DNA from: VAZQ01 sp963817015
GTDB taxonomy: Bacteria; Pseudomonadota; Alphaproteobacteria; Rhizobiales; Xanthobacteraceae
Direction: 5' to 3'
Assembly: GCA_963817015.1 (NCBI GenBank)
Contig: CAWFMV010000019.1
Location: forward strand, 806,001 to 870,000
Length of the DNA: 64,000 nt
Shown: positions 29,630-38,636 of the stretch, piece after piece
Layout: every line of letters begins with the position of its first letter
Position numbering within the stretch: position 1 is the stretch's first letter
Translations under genes and position numbers: made by a program
The notes under the pieces: generated by a model
Told to the model about the DNA's origin: nothing
What the model saw: the letters and a program-made list of their open reading frames with translations, nothing else
Databases searched by the model: none

Positions 29630-32600
29630 TTACGGCGTGATGTTTGGCGCCAAGTTCGGTGCCAAGTTCGGTCCCACGTTCGGTCCCTTGGCATCCGATG
29701 TGACGCGGCGCTTGGCGGGAGCGGCCGCCGGTGTGCCATCCCAGCCGCCGGCTGGCGTCTTGACCTGGGTCGCGGCCTCCGGCTGCGGCTCCGCAACCCA
29801 CGTCCGCACAGCGGCGTGCGCTGCCGCCGCGGTGACCTGATCGAGCCGGGTGCCGAGCTCGTCGCGCTTCTTGGCTGACTCGCGGTCGCCTTCGCGCGCA
29901 GCGAGCGCGAACCACTTGTAGGCTTCCGCGAGATTGGTCTCGACCCCGATGCCTCGGGCATAGAGGATCCCGAGATTGTATTGGCTGTCGGTCACGCCAT
30001 AGTCGGCGGCCTTGCGGAACCAATAGGCGGCCGATTGATAGTCGGGCTTGCCGTCGGCGCCCTCCGCATAGAGCACCGCCAGATTGTGCATGGCTTTGGC
30101 ATGGCCGGCGTTGGAAGCCGCGAGATAGAGGCGGCGCGCCGCTTCGAGGTCCTTCTTGACGCCCATGCCCTTTTCATAGAGGCCGCCAAGGCGGAACTGG
30201 GCCGGCACCAGGCCCCGCTGGGCGGCGCGCTCGAACCATTCCGCCGCGGCCGCGAAGTTCTGAGGCACGCCGCGCCCTTCCGCGAGGCGAACCGCGACCT
30301 CGAATTCGGCGGCCGGATCGCCCTTGGCGGCAGCGGCGCGCAGGCCGCCGGTGATCGCGGCCGGAATTTTGTCCGTCTCGTTTGTGCGCGCCGCAGGTGG
30401 CGTGGATGCCGGCGGTGTGCTTGGCAGGCGTACCGAGCCTGTGATCGTGCGATCACGTGATGCGGCCAGGTCTGGGCTCGCCGGCGAAGGCCCGAACGGC
30501 TCGGGTGGCGGAAGGACGCCAGCGCTGGGCGCGGGAAGAACGTCCTCAACTGCGAGCATCCTGGGTTGCCGGCTCGGCACAGTGGCTGGCGCAGCCTCAA
30601 GCTCGATTGCCGGGGGAGTGCTGGAGGTGCTGAGGGTCGGCTCGTCGGGGACGACCGCAACCGGGCCGCTTGGGCTGTTTGGGCTATTGAAGAAGCCAAA
30701 CAGCTGCAGCGATCCAAGCACGACCATCACCACGCTGGCGGCGACAAGCAGAAGGCGAGCATGGTTGCCCAGCACGTTGCTAGGAACCTCGTCATCGCCG
30801 TGGACACGGCGCAGCTCCGGCACGCGCCGATCTGCACGCTCGGTCAATTGGCTGCTGGCGGCCTGGGCGGCGCGGCGCGCAGCCGCGATGAAGTTTGCCT
30901 TGGCGTCCGCATCGGGGTGGCCGGACGTCCGTGCGGTTCCGAAGGGATTGCCGAGCGCGGCCTGCGAGGCTGCAATGCGCTCGGCGGGCGAAGAGCGGTG
31001 GTTCGGCTCGATCGGATAATCCGGCGGCAGATCGGTCTCGAGCGGGGCCCAGCCGGTCGGGCGGGCCGGGTTGGCGTAGGTTGAGCTTGAGTAGGCCGAA
31101 TTCGCCGGGTTCGTCGGGGCTGGGCTCGTATGAGCCGGGCTTGTACGCGCGGTGGCGGTGGCTGCCACCGCTGTAGCTGTCGGGGCGCCCGGCCGCTGTT
31201 GCGCATCGGGCGCTTCGGGCTCGGACAGTAGCTCGCCTGCTGCCTGTTGCGCCGCCGCGCCAAGCAGGCCGGTCTCGATGTTGCTCAGCCGGTTGACAAC
31301 CTGCCCAAGTGTGCCGTGCACGGCCTCGATCGAGTGCTGGGTGCGCTGGACGTCGCGTTTGAGGGTATCGATCTCCGCTGGCTTCGCCGAGGGTGGGCGG
31401 TCGATCTGCAGCAGCAGTTCGGCAAGCCCGCGCTCGATCTTGTCGAGCTGGCTGAAACGGGCGTCGGAGGACTCGATCTTCTCGATCAGCTTGGCGATGT
31501 GCTCTTCGAGCTGGCTGTTGGGATACTCCGCGCTCAGGATCTGGAGCCGCTCGATCTTTTCGACCAGTCGCTGCACCACAGCTTCCAGGTCCTGCATGTC
31601 CCGGTCAATCTGCGGGCGCGACTGCAGCGCGTCGGCGATGAACGATATGCGCTGCTCGAGCGTGGCCAGAATGTCGGAGCTTGCGACCTGCTCGACCTTG
31701 GCGCCCAGTGCACGCACCTCGTTGGTGAGGCGAGCGAGCGCGTCATTCGAGGCGACGTGGGACACCACGCTGCGCAAGCCCACGATCGCGTCCTCGAGAT
31801 GCTCGAGGGCGGTCGGATCCTTGGCGACGGCGGCGATGCGATCGATCTTCTGCCCCATCGCGCGCACGGCGGATTCGACGCCGATGAGGCTCTCGGCCGG
31901 GGTGAAGCCGCGCAGCGCGTCGCGGACCTCGAGGAGTGCGTGCTCGATGCCCGCAAGGTCAGCGGAATTGGCGCCGGCATCGCGCTTGTTGTCGATCCGC
32001 TGCGCGAGCGACCGGACCTCGGTTTCCAGCGCCTCGATGGCGTGGCGCGGCATCGCCTCCCGGATCAGGTGGCCGATCTCGGCCAGGTCGTCCCGTAGCG
32101 TGTCGACGGCGGCATTGATGGCGCCGGGCTTGAGCGATTCGATCTGGGCGGTGATGTTGCGCAGCTGCTGCTCGAGACCGCCTAGTCCTTGGCTCGGTGC
32201 GCGCGGCAAAGCGGACCGTGCGTTTTCGCCGTCAAGGATGCGCTGGCGCTCTGCGATCTCCGCGAGCGCCTGATCGAGCGGGCTTTGCGGCGCAGGTCGG
32301 GTGGTTGCCGCCACGGGCGGGCTCGCGCGCCGGGATGCGGGCCGCTCACTCTCGCCTGCGCGCGTGCGGCGGTCCATCATCTGCTCGAGCCGGCGGTCGA
32401 GCTGGGACAGCGCGCTGGCGATCTGATCGTCATCACGGTGCGGCTTGGTGACGCCGATGGCCGCGCTCGTAGCCGCGAGCCGTTCGAGCTGTTGCGAGAG
32501 CGTATCGAGCTTGGCGCTCACCTCCGCATATGACTCGGTCGCCGCTGGTTCCCCGCGCCGCCGCCGGTCGTCACCAGCCTCGCGGGGGCGATCACCGTCG

Positions 32601-32797
32601 GGACGCGCGGGTGGGTCCTGGTGGGCCGATTCCTGGTGAGGCGATTCCTGGCGTGCCGATTCCTGGCGCGCAGATTCCTGGATCACCGAATCAAGCCACT
32701 CGCCGACCGACATGCCAGAGCGCCGCGCGGCCTCCCGCGCGGCCTGGAGCGGTTGGGGACGCCCCCCTCTGCCTTGCCACGTCATGTCAGATGTCAT
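29630..32797 (-). CDS. PodJ-like polarity protein: coiled coil, membrane span, SEL1 repeats
   Basis: Large protein of about 1055 residues. Order: a basic N-terminus with RRSGMSVGEWLDSVI, a QESAR-type pentapeptide repeat, about 450 residues of charged heptad-like helix (KLDTLSQQLERLAATSAAIG onward), a Pro/Thr/Ser-rich linker, one membrane helix (LLLVAASVVMVVLGSLQLFG), a Pro-rich stretch and four SEL1/TPR repeats (for example AAEWFERAAQRGLVPAQFRL and AAYWFRKAADYGVTDSQYNL). It matches the PodJ/PodJL plan, a cell-pole organiser in alphaproteobacteria. It lacks an obvious C-terminal peptidoglycan-binding domain, ending instead in an APNL repeat. Start could be 32797 or 32785; the frame is intact. 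Confidence 0.82.
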   Translation of the reverse strand: MTSDMTWQGRGGRPQPLQAAREAARRSGMSVGEWLDSVIQESARQESARQESPHQESAHQDPPARPDGDRPREAGDDRRRRGEPAATESYAEVSAKLDTLSQQLERLAATSAAIGVTKPHRDDDQIASALSQLDRRLEQMMDRRTRAGESERPASRRASPPVAATTRPAPQSPLDQALAEIAERQRILDGENARSALPRAPSQGLGGLEQQLRNITAQIESLKPGAINAAVDTLRDDLAEIGHLIREAMPRHAIEALETEVRSLAQRIDNKRDAGANSADLAGIEHALLEVRDALRGFTPAESLIGVESAVRAMGQKIDRIAAVAKDPTALEHLEDAIVGLRSVVSHVASNDALARLTNEVRALGAKVEQVASSDILATLEQRISFIADALQSRPQIDRDMQDLEAVVQRLVEKIERLQILSAEYPNSQLEEHIAKLIEKIESSDARFSQLDKIERGLAELLLQIDRPPSAKPAEIDTLKRDVQRTQHSIEAVHGTLGQVVNRLSNIETGLLGAAAQQAAGELLSEPEAPDAQQRPGAPTATAVAATATARTSPAHTSPAPTNPANSAYSSSTYANPARPTGWAPLETDLPPDYPIEPNHRSSPAERIAASQAALGNPFGTARTSGHPDADAKANFIAAARRAAQAASSQLTERADRRVPELRRVHGDDEVPSNVLGNHARLLLVAASVVMVVLGSLQLFGFFNSPNSPSGPVAVVPDEPTLSTSSTPPAIELEAAPATVPSRQPRMLAVEDVLPAPSAGVLPPPEPFGPSPASPDLAASRDRTITGSVRLPSTPPASTPPAARTNETDKIPAAITGGLRAAAAKGDPAAEFEVAVRLAEGRGVPQNFAAAAEWFERAAQRGLVPAQFRLGGLYEKGMGVKKDLEAARRLYLAASNAGHAKAMHNLAVLYAEGADGKPDYQSAAYWFRKAADYGVTDSQYNLGILYARGIGVETNLAEAYKWFALAAREGDRESAKKRDELGTRLDQVTAAAAHAAVRTWVAEPQPEAATQVKTPAGGWDGTPAAAPAKRRVTSDAKGPNVGPNLAPNLAPNITP
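29649..29684. repeat. 12-bp tandem repeat at the 3' end of the podJ-like gene
   Basis: Three consecutive 12-bp units: gccaagttcggt (29649-29660), an identical copy (29661-29672) and cccacgttcggt (29673-29684). On the minus strand they encode the four-residue pattern APNL/GPNV that forms the last residues of the PodJ-like protein. Unit length is a multiple of three, so copy number change alters protein length but not frame. Confidence 0.85.
32628..32687. repeat. 15-bp tandem repeat near the 5' end of the podJ-like gene
   Basis: Four consecutive 15-bp units each beginning gattcctgg (32628, 32643, 32658 and 32673). On the minus strand they encode the pentapeptide series QESAR / QESPH / QESAH. 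A degenerate fifth unit (ggtcctggtgggcc) precedes them. In-frame repeat within the cytoplasmic N-terminal region; likely length-variable between strains. Confidence 0.8.
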
Positions 32798-32910
32798 GCC
32801 CACTTCCGTGTGCTGAACGGAGAGGGACCGGACGGGTTAGAGATTGTTTACAGGTGGTATCCAGACGGCGCGGCCCTGTGCCCTCGGACGGGAGTTTTTC
32901 AACCTAACGG

Positions 32911-32925
32911 TAAACAGACGGTTAA
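32911..32925 (-). promoter_or_regulatory. Candidate CtrA-type site upstream of the podJ-like gene
   Basis: On the minus strand this reads TTAA-CCGTCTG-TTTA, one mismatch from the alphaproteobacterial CtrA consensus TTAA-N7-TTAA. It lies about 115 bp upstream of the podJ-like start, in the AT-richest part of the 230-bp gap to the amidase gene. PodJ is cell-cycle regulated in Caulobacter, which makes the site plausible. A single near-match can arise by chance. Confidence 0.35.
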
Positions 32926-33025
32926 GAATTGCGGCCTGCGGGGCGCGAAGGCGCAATAATGCCAGCCTGAGCACTTTACCCGCGCTGTGGTCTTATATTA
33001 CCACCGCAATTTGGTGCCGCGCCAC

Positions 33026-33871
33026 TCAAATTGGCTTCCGGCTGGCCTGGCTACGGGCAGGCGCCCTCCCTTGGCAGAAGCTGCTCACCGCGGCCACGTT
33101 GGCTTGCGCGATCCTGGCGCGGTGCTCAGGCGTCTCCAGGAGAAGCTCGTCGGCGCGATTGACGATGATTCCCGCCTCCACCAGCACCGCGGGCACCTTG
33201 GTGTGCATGAGCACGACCAGCTTGTCGTAGCGATAGACGCCGGCGTCGGGGTCGAGGAGCTGCCGGCGCTCTCCCGGAACGTCTTCCAGGTGGTGGCGCG
33301 TGTAGACAAGACCCTGCTCCTTCAATGCGATCCCGAGCAGGCGGCCGAATGCGAGGCTGTCAGCGAGCCGCGGATTCTCGTGCGAGACGAACAGCGAATG
33401 GCCCGAGAACTTGTCGCTGTAGGCACGGCTCTCGCCCTCGTGCTCCCATTTTTCCTTGTAGCGCTCCTGGACGTCGTTGTGATGGATCGACACGAACAGA
33501 TCGACACCGAGTGCGTTCGCCCGCTCGACCCTCTTGAACAACTGTGCCCTCGTGGCACCTGGTGTGACGAAGAGATGCGTCTGGCTGAAACCAGCGTCCT
33601 TGAGCGCCTTCTCCATGTCCTTCGCCAGGCGAAGATTGAAAACGTATTCCTTCACGCCGCGTGCGCTGGTTGCGCCCTGGTTTTCAACCGTATGCCCGAC
33701 GTCGAGCGCGACCTTGAAGCGCTCGGGCTTGCAGGTGACGACCTTTCGCTCGGTGCGGGCTTCCGCGGCCGCACTTGTTGGCTCGCTCACCAGGAAACCC
33801 ATCAAGAGACCCTTGGCTATGATTGCAGCCGATGCCGCGCCTCGCATGGCTTGCATCAGAGGACCCCGCAT
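33026..33871 (-). CDS. N-acetylmuramoyl-L-alanine amidase (Amidase_3)
   Basis: Zinc amidase that cleaves the stem peptide from peptidoglycan, about 281 residues. A hydrophobic N-terminal segment (AASAAIIAKGLLMGFLVSEP) acts as signal or anchor, then VALDVGHTVENQGATSARG (zinc His near residue 60), KEYVFNLRLAKDMEKAL (zinc Glu), DLFVSIHHNDVQ (zinc His) and VPAVLVEAGIIVNRADE (catalytic Glu), the complete active-site set. ATG 33871 or an upstream GTG at 33880 may be the start. It lies 230 bp from the podJ-like gene in the same orientation; a joint cell-envelope role is plausible. Confidence 0.92.
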   Translation of the reverse strand: MRGPLMQAMRGAASAAIIAKGLLMGFLVSEPTSAAAEARTERKVVTCKPERFKVALDVGHTVENQGATSARGVKEYVFNLRLAKDMEKALKDAGFSQTHLFVTPGATRAQLFKRVERANALGVDLFVSIHHNDVQERYKEKWEHEGESRAYSDKFSGHSLFVSHENPRLADSLAFGRLLGIALKEQGLVYTRHHLEDVPGERRQLLDPDAGVYRYDKLVVLMHTKVPAVLVEAGIIVNRADELLLETPEHRARIAQANVAAVSSFCQGRAPARSQASRKPI

Positions 33872-34158
33872 GGTGCGCACGCCAGGGAAGCGTGGCGCGC
33901 AGATCGAGCCAGACCATCATGGCGAGGACGTGTCGCAGGCGTTCCCACACAGCCGCCTTTTTCCGTACGCGCTGCGGGGTATAGATGCTATCCATGCGCG
34001 TTCCGATTCCCCTTGAGTCCGCGGCGTCCGACTGATGCCGCATTGTTCGATCATGGCCAGCTTTCACGGCCAGCTTTCATGGCCGCGTTGGCTGACGTGC
34101 AGCGTTGCGCGTTGTTGATGCACTGAATTTTTCCATTGGCAGCCCGTGAGAGGACACC

Positions 34159-35948
34159 ATGCCGGTCTATAAGGCCCCCGTCGACGAGGTGCTGTTTCTG
34201 CTGAACGACGTCTTCCAGATCTCGCGCTACAACAATCTCCCGGGCTTCGCCGACGCCTCTCCCGATCTGATCGAGCCAATTCTTGCCGAGGCCGCCAAGC
34301 TCTGCGAGCAGGTGGTGCAGCCGCTCAACCTGCCGGGCGACCGCGAAGGCTGCACCCGCCACGACGACGGCAGCGTGACCACGCCGAAGGGCTTCAAGGA
34401 CGCCTACCGGCAATACGCCGAGGGCGGCTGGATGGGCATCTCGGCGCCCACGGAGTTCGGCGGCCAGGGCTTGCCCGAGACCATGACCGTGATTGTCAAC
34501 GAGATGATGGCCTCGGCCAATATGGCTTTCGCCATGTATCCGGGTCTCACGCAGGGCGCGATGGCGGCGATCCTGCGCCACGGCACGCCGGAGCAGAAGG
34601 CGGCCTATCTGCCGAAGATGATCGAAGGCCGCTGGACCGGCACGATGAACCTCACCGAGCCGCATTGCGGCACCGATCTCGGGTCTCTTGCGCACCAAGG
34701 CGGTCAAGCAGGCCGACGGCAGCTACAAGATCACCGGCACCAAGATCTTCATCTCGGCCGGTGAGCACGATCTGTCCGAAAACATCGTGCATCTCGTGCT
34801 CGCGCGCATCGAGGGCGCCCCGGCGGGGATCAGGGGCACCACGCTGTTCATCGTGCCGAAATTCCTGCTCAAGGCCGATGGCTCGCCCGGCGCGCGCAAC
34901 GGCGTCTCTTGCGGCTCGATCGAGGAGAAGATGGGCATCCACGCCAACTCGACCTGCGTGATGAACTACGACGGCGCGACCGGCTTCCTGATCGGCGAGG
35001 AGAACCGCGGCATCAACGCCATGTTCACGATGATGAACGAGGCGCGGCTCGGCGTCGGCGTGCAGGGGCTCGCGGTGTCCGAGGTCGCCTATCAGAACGC
35101 CGCCAGCCTATGCCCGCGACCGGCTGCAGGGCCGCGCGCTCGGCGGTGCGAAATTCCCTGACAAGCCGGCCGACCCGATCATCGTGCATCCCGACGTGCG
35201 CCGCATGCTGATGACGATGCGCGCCTTCAACGAGGCCGGGCGCGCGCTGTTGCTCTGGACCGCGCTGCAGGGCGACGTGGTGCATCGCTCGCCGGACGAC
35301 AAGGCGCGGCAGGCGGCCGACGACCACATGGGGCTGCTCACGCCGGTGCTCAAGGCGATGCTCACCGACCAGGGCTTCGCCAATGCGGTGCATGGCGCAG
35401 CAGGTCTATGGCGGCCACGGCTACATCGCCGAGCACGGCATGGAGCAGTTCGTGCGCGATGCGCGCATCGCGATGATCTACGAGGGCGCGAACGGCATCC
35501 AGGCGCTCGATCTCGTCGGCCGCAAGCTGCCGAAGGACGGCGGCCGCGCCATGCAGGCGTTCTTCGGCGAGGTGCAGGCCTACATCAAGGCGCACGGCGA
35601 CGACGCCATGAAGCCCTATGTCGGTCCGCTCGCGGCCGCGCTCGGCCATCTGCAGCAGGCGACCATGTGGCTGATGCAGAATGCGCATCGCGAAGCCCGA
35701 CAATGCCGGCGCCGGCGCGACTGATTACCTCGATCTCTTCGGCCTCGTGCGCGCTCGGCTACATGTGGTGCCGCATGGTCGAGGCCGCGCAGGCGAAGCT
35801 CGCCGCTGGCGCAGACGAGCGCATGAAGGCGAAGCTCGTCACCGGCCGCTTCTTCATGGAGCGCATGCTGCCGGAAACGGCGACGCATCTCGCGCGCATC
35901 CAGGCCGGCGCGGCGAGCATGATGGAGCTGCCGGCGGAGGCGTTTTGA
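34159..35948 (+). CDS. Acyl-CoA dehydrogenase, DmdC-like long form (five frameshifts)
   Basis: FAD-dependent acyl-CoA dehydrogenase of about 595 residues, the long type with an extra C-terminal domain, resembling 3-methylmercaptopropionyl-CoA dehydrogenase (DmdC). Segments: MPVYKAPVDEVLFLLNDVF, GGWMGISAPTEFGGQGLP, MNLTEPHCGTDLG (flavin loop), KMGIHANSTCVMNYDGATG, QVYGGHGYIAEHGMEQFVRD and RIAMIYEGANGIQALDLVGR with the catalytic Glu. One-base insertions near 34681, 35104, 35396, 35690 and 35747 break it. GAGAGG precedes ATG 34159. Substrate is inferred from resemblance; a general beta-oxidation role is equally possible. Confidence 0.88.
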
Positions 35949-35958
35949 GGCTGTCTCG

Positions 35959-36972
35959 TCAGCGCATGCACGAGCAGCCCTGCCGTCACCACGACCAGGA
36001 TCACCACCGTCGTGCCCGTCACGGTCGCGACGTGACGCCAGCCGAGCGCCGCGATCGCAGGCAGCGATGTGCCGAGCCCAAGGCGCTGATCGCGATCAAA
36101 AGTCCCCAGGTCGAGGCTTCGATCAGCGGCGCCTTGATCAGCGCGAACGCCGGCGCGACGCTGCCGATCGAGATCGCGATGCTGTTGAGCACGCACAGCG
36201 CCACGAACACGAGCGCAAAGATCGGGAACGGGATGCGGGCGGCGTCGCTCGCGACCGAGCGCCGCGCGAACATGAAGCCGATGACGAGCACGACCGGGAA
36301 CAGCAGAAAGACGCGGAACAGCTTGACGACGACGGCGGTGTTGCCGACCGTCTCCGACACCGCGTAGCCCGCACCCACGACCTGCGCGACGTCATGGATG
36401 GTCGCGCCGAGCATCACGCCGGTGAGCTGAGAGTCGAGGCCGAGCGACGAGCACAGCAGCGGATAGAGCACCATCGCGATGGTCGAGAGTGCGTTGACCG
36501 CAACCACCACGAAGGCGACGTCCGCCTCCTTGCCCTTGTAGTCCGGCAGCACGATCGCGGTCGCAAGCGTCGCGGAGGCGCCGCAGACCGCGGTGGCCGC
36601 GCCCGCGAGCGCGCCATAGGCGGCTTTTTGCCCAAATGCGCGCGCGAACAGAAATCCGGATGCGAGCGTGAGCGCCATCGAGACGACCACCAGCGCCGCG
36701 GTTGCAAGCCCGAGCGCCGCGATCTCGCCGAGCGCAATGCGCAAGCCCAGCAGCGCCACCGCCCAGCGCAGCAGCACCTTCATGCAAAATGTGATGCCCT
36801 GGTGGAACAAGGGCTGCCGCGCCAGCGGGTTGAGCGCGATCCCGATCACCAGCGCAAGCACCATGGCGGGGATGGGCGCCACGCGGCCAATGATGGGGGC
36901 GGCGGTCACCGCCACGACGGCGACCAGCGCCGAGAGCGCGAGCCCCGGCAGAATGCCGCGGGCCTGATCCAA
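35959..36972 (-). CDS. YeiH/UPF0324 family putative sulfate exporter (3' frameshift)
   Basis: Inner membrane protein with about ten helices. Recognised from GLRIALGEIAALG, AAATAVCGASATLATAIVLP, IHDVAQVVGAGYAVSETVGN and NTAVVVKLFRVFLLFPVVLV, the conserved core of the YeiH family. A frameshift near 36067 moves the last helix to another frame (GLGTSLPAIAALGWRHVATV, then a hydrophobic VVILVVVTAGLLVHAL), and the stop is probably near 35959, convergent with the acyl-CoA dehydrogenase. The annotated start is a TTG; the true N-terminus may lie upstream behind another shift. Function in sulfur anion export is a family-level guess. Confidence 0.82.
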
Positions 36973-37860
36973 GCGTCGTTTGGGAAGCGGAGTGATTGGC
37001 TGTCACGGCAGGCCTCGCACCACCAGGGGTGCAAGCAGGGAGGAGGTATGACCATTCAAGGCAGGTAGGACAAGAAGAATAATCTATCATGTCCCCAAAG
37101 TGGAGGATGAAATTAATGGCCAGCCCAGGTGGTTTCGGGGGTTGCTCGCCGTTCGTCACTGTGCGTCGGACTGGGCTTCGCGCGGGATCACGTTCGGCTG
37201 GTACCGCATCGGGACAGCGCGTGAGGGAACCAGAAGACGGTAAGTCGGCACGATCCCGATCAAGTCGAGGACAAGGCCCGGGTGAGGACATTGCCGAGAA
37301 GCTAGGAGCGGTCGAGACGGGCCGATACAGTTAGCAGTCTGGAGAACGCACGGAGGACAATCGGGAGAGGCGAGACAGGACTATCAATGGACAGTCGACC
37401 GACAAACTTGGGGACAAGCTCATCCAGCCCCAATACGCGCTCTGGATTACCTGGGAGCAGTTGACGCAGAGCGCCTGCGGCGCTCACCAGCTACGTCGAG
37501 CAAGCGAAGCGCACACCAAGACTTTTGATCTGCAACAGCCGGGTGCGACGCTATCGTAACGCTTGAGAACCGCTATGCTGGACCTGACTGTTAATCGGGT
37601 CGCCGAAAGGCGTTCGTAGCGAACTGTCTATCCGCCAACACGATTTCAGAACACTCGCTGAAGCAGCTGTCGATGTCAGCGATTTTGCACTACTTATCGC
37701 TGAGAACTTGGCGAGAGAAGTTGGATGCGACGCGAGCAATATCCGCCACTGGTAGCCAACCGCATGCGCTCGAATTCGGATTTCGACAAAAAGTGAGAAG
37801 AAAGAACATTGGCGTCAGGTGTAGCAAGACGACGACCTATACCACGACCAGATATTGCAA
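36973..37860. other. Gene-poor, lower-GC stretch without a convincing gene
   Basis: No frame here has the codon pattern of the surrounding genes. The plus ORF 37089-37334 and minus ORFs are short and rich in Arg/Ser, like shadow frames. From about 37330 the base composition falls below that of the rest of the window. One weak possibility is a 58-residue protein at 37575-37755 (MLDLTVNRVAERRS joined by a one-base shift to ELSIRQHDFRTLAEAAVDVS... and ending NIRHW), without a Shine-Dalgarno. Confidence 0.5.
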
Positions 37861-37968
37861 TTATATCCAATCATCTTGATCGCGTGCCTGGTAGTCGGAG
37901 CGTTCGAGGACCACTTTCACAATAGCCAATAAGAGGATCAGGCCGAGGGTGAGGGCAAGAGCTACCAT
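37861..37968 (-). CDS. Candidate 35-residue single-span membrane peptide
   Basis: A minus-strand frame from ATG 37968 to TAA 37861 encodes a hydrophobic helix (VALALTLGLILLLAIVKVVL) followed by a strongly polar, acidic tail (ERSDYQARDQDDWI). This helix-then-charged-tail design is common among genuine bacterial microproteins and unlike shadow frames nearby. No good Shine-Dalgarno is visible, and I recognise no family. It lies in the low-GC, gene-poor stretch, directly downstream (in its own direction) of a 13-bp direct repeat. Confidence 0.4.
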   Translation of the reverse strand: MVALALTLGLILLLAIVKVVLERSDYQARDQDDWI

Positions 37969-37971
37969 TGC

Positions 37972-38000
37972 AAAGCCATAATGCTATAAAGCCATAATGC
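37972..38000. repeat. 13-bp direct repeat upstream of the candidate microprotein
   Basis: aaagccataatgc occurs at 37972-37984 and again at 37988-38000, separated by tat (16-bp period). The pair lies just before the start of the candidate membrane peptide at 37968 on the minus strand. It could be a regulator site or a local duplication. Confidence 0.75.
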
Positions 38001-38079
38001 CATCAGGTGCGCTTGTCAGTCTCTGTTCCGCGCAGGAGAGGTGTTTTTGTAATCGGTGTTTTGGGCTGAATGAGGGCAT

Positions 38080-38460
38080 TCACCGCACGTTACGAGGTCG
38101 AAGAATCTCTGTGCGCTGCTTCTCTGGCTTCTTCCATTCATAGAAGCCATCGGTGATGACAAGGAAACGCTGGCCCTTCTTCCAAGCGTTACGAAATACA
38201 CGGGTCGTGTCGACCGTCTCAGCCCGCGCATTGATCGAAGAGAAGCCGACCTTGATGTCCTTCGCCCACCATGGAATGAGCCTCCAACGCATTTGTTGCA
38301 GAATGCGCTTGCCGGACTGATTGCGAACGGCCACCAGCATCGGATCGATCGGGCACACGTTCCAAGATGCCGGGATGTTCGGCGCCGGATAGTCCGAACT
38401 TCAACTTTGATCCTAGTCTCCGAGTAATCGGTCGAGAGCCGAGCACGTCCACACACGCAT
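38080..38460 (-). pseudogene. Truncated SRAP/YedK (HMCES) abasic-site protein gene
   Basis: Remnant of an SOS-response-associated peptidase, the protein that cross-links abasic sites in single-stranded DNA through its Cys2. Recognisable pieces are CGRARLSTDYSE (the MCGR Cys motif), NIPASWNVCPIDPMLVAVRN after a shift, MRWRLIPWWAKDIKVGFSSI, NARAETVDTTRVFRNAWKKG and DGFYEWKKPEKQ. After that the frame ends, so the C-terminal half with the catalytic His is missing, and the N-terminus has a four-base discrepancy plus frameshifts. This is truncation, not only sequencing error, since no continuation is found in any frame downstream. Confidence 0.75.
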
Positions 38461-38561
38461 GTAGTATGAGGCCCCGATTTGCCGGCTTCCAGGGTGGCGC
38501 GCGGCGCTCGCACCCGTTTCGACGAAAGCAAGTAACTCGTCATCCCCCAACTCGCGGTGGC

Positions 38562-38590
38562 TTGACTCTTGTTCTCGTTTTGTTCTAATA
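38562..38590 (+). promoter_or_regulatory. SigA-type promoter with an embedded LexA (SOS) box
   Basis: TTGACT (38562-38567), a 17-base spacer and CTAATA (38585-38590) form a good housekeeping promoter. Inside the spacer and touching the -10 is GTTC-TCGTTTT-GTTC (38571-38585), an exact match to the alphaproteobacterial LexA consensus GTTC-N7-GTTC. Such overlap is the classic arrangement for LexA repression. It drives the 85-residue gene at 38637. The decayed SRAP gene, also an SOS-linked family, starts about 100 bp away on the other strand. Confidence 0.75.
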
Positions 38591-38636
38591 ACACAACATC
38601 AGGCGAGCCGTTGGGGCAGGGCACTGGGGAGGATTC

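Noticed and set aside
29196..29840. 214-codon plus-strand ORF between TauE and the podJ-like gene
   Set aside because: Antisense to two real genes with low-complexity Arg/Gly/Ala composition typical of GC-rich shadow frames.
31152..32273. 373-codon plus-strand ORF antisense to the podJ-like coiled coil
   Set aside because: Ser/Arg-rich mirror of a high-GC coiled-coil gene; codon usage follows the minus-strand gene.
37089..37334. Plus-strand ORF of 81 codons (MSPKWRMKLMASPGG...)
   Set aside because: Arg/Ser-rich, no domain, no RBS of note, and opposite-strand frames are equally open; looks like a chance frame.
37575..37755. 58-residue protein assembled by a one-base shift (MLDLTVNRVAERRS + ELSIRQHDF...)
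   Set aside because: Protein-like in the second part but needs a frame repair and has no RBS; mentioned only within the intergenic entry.
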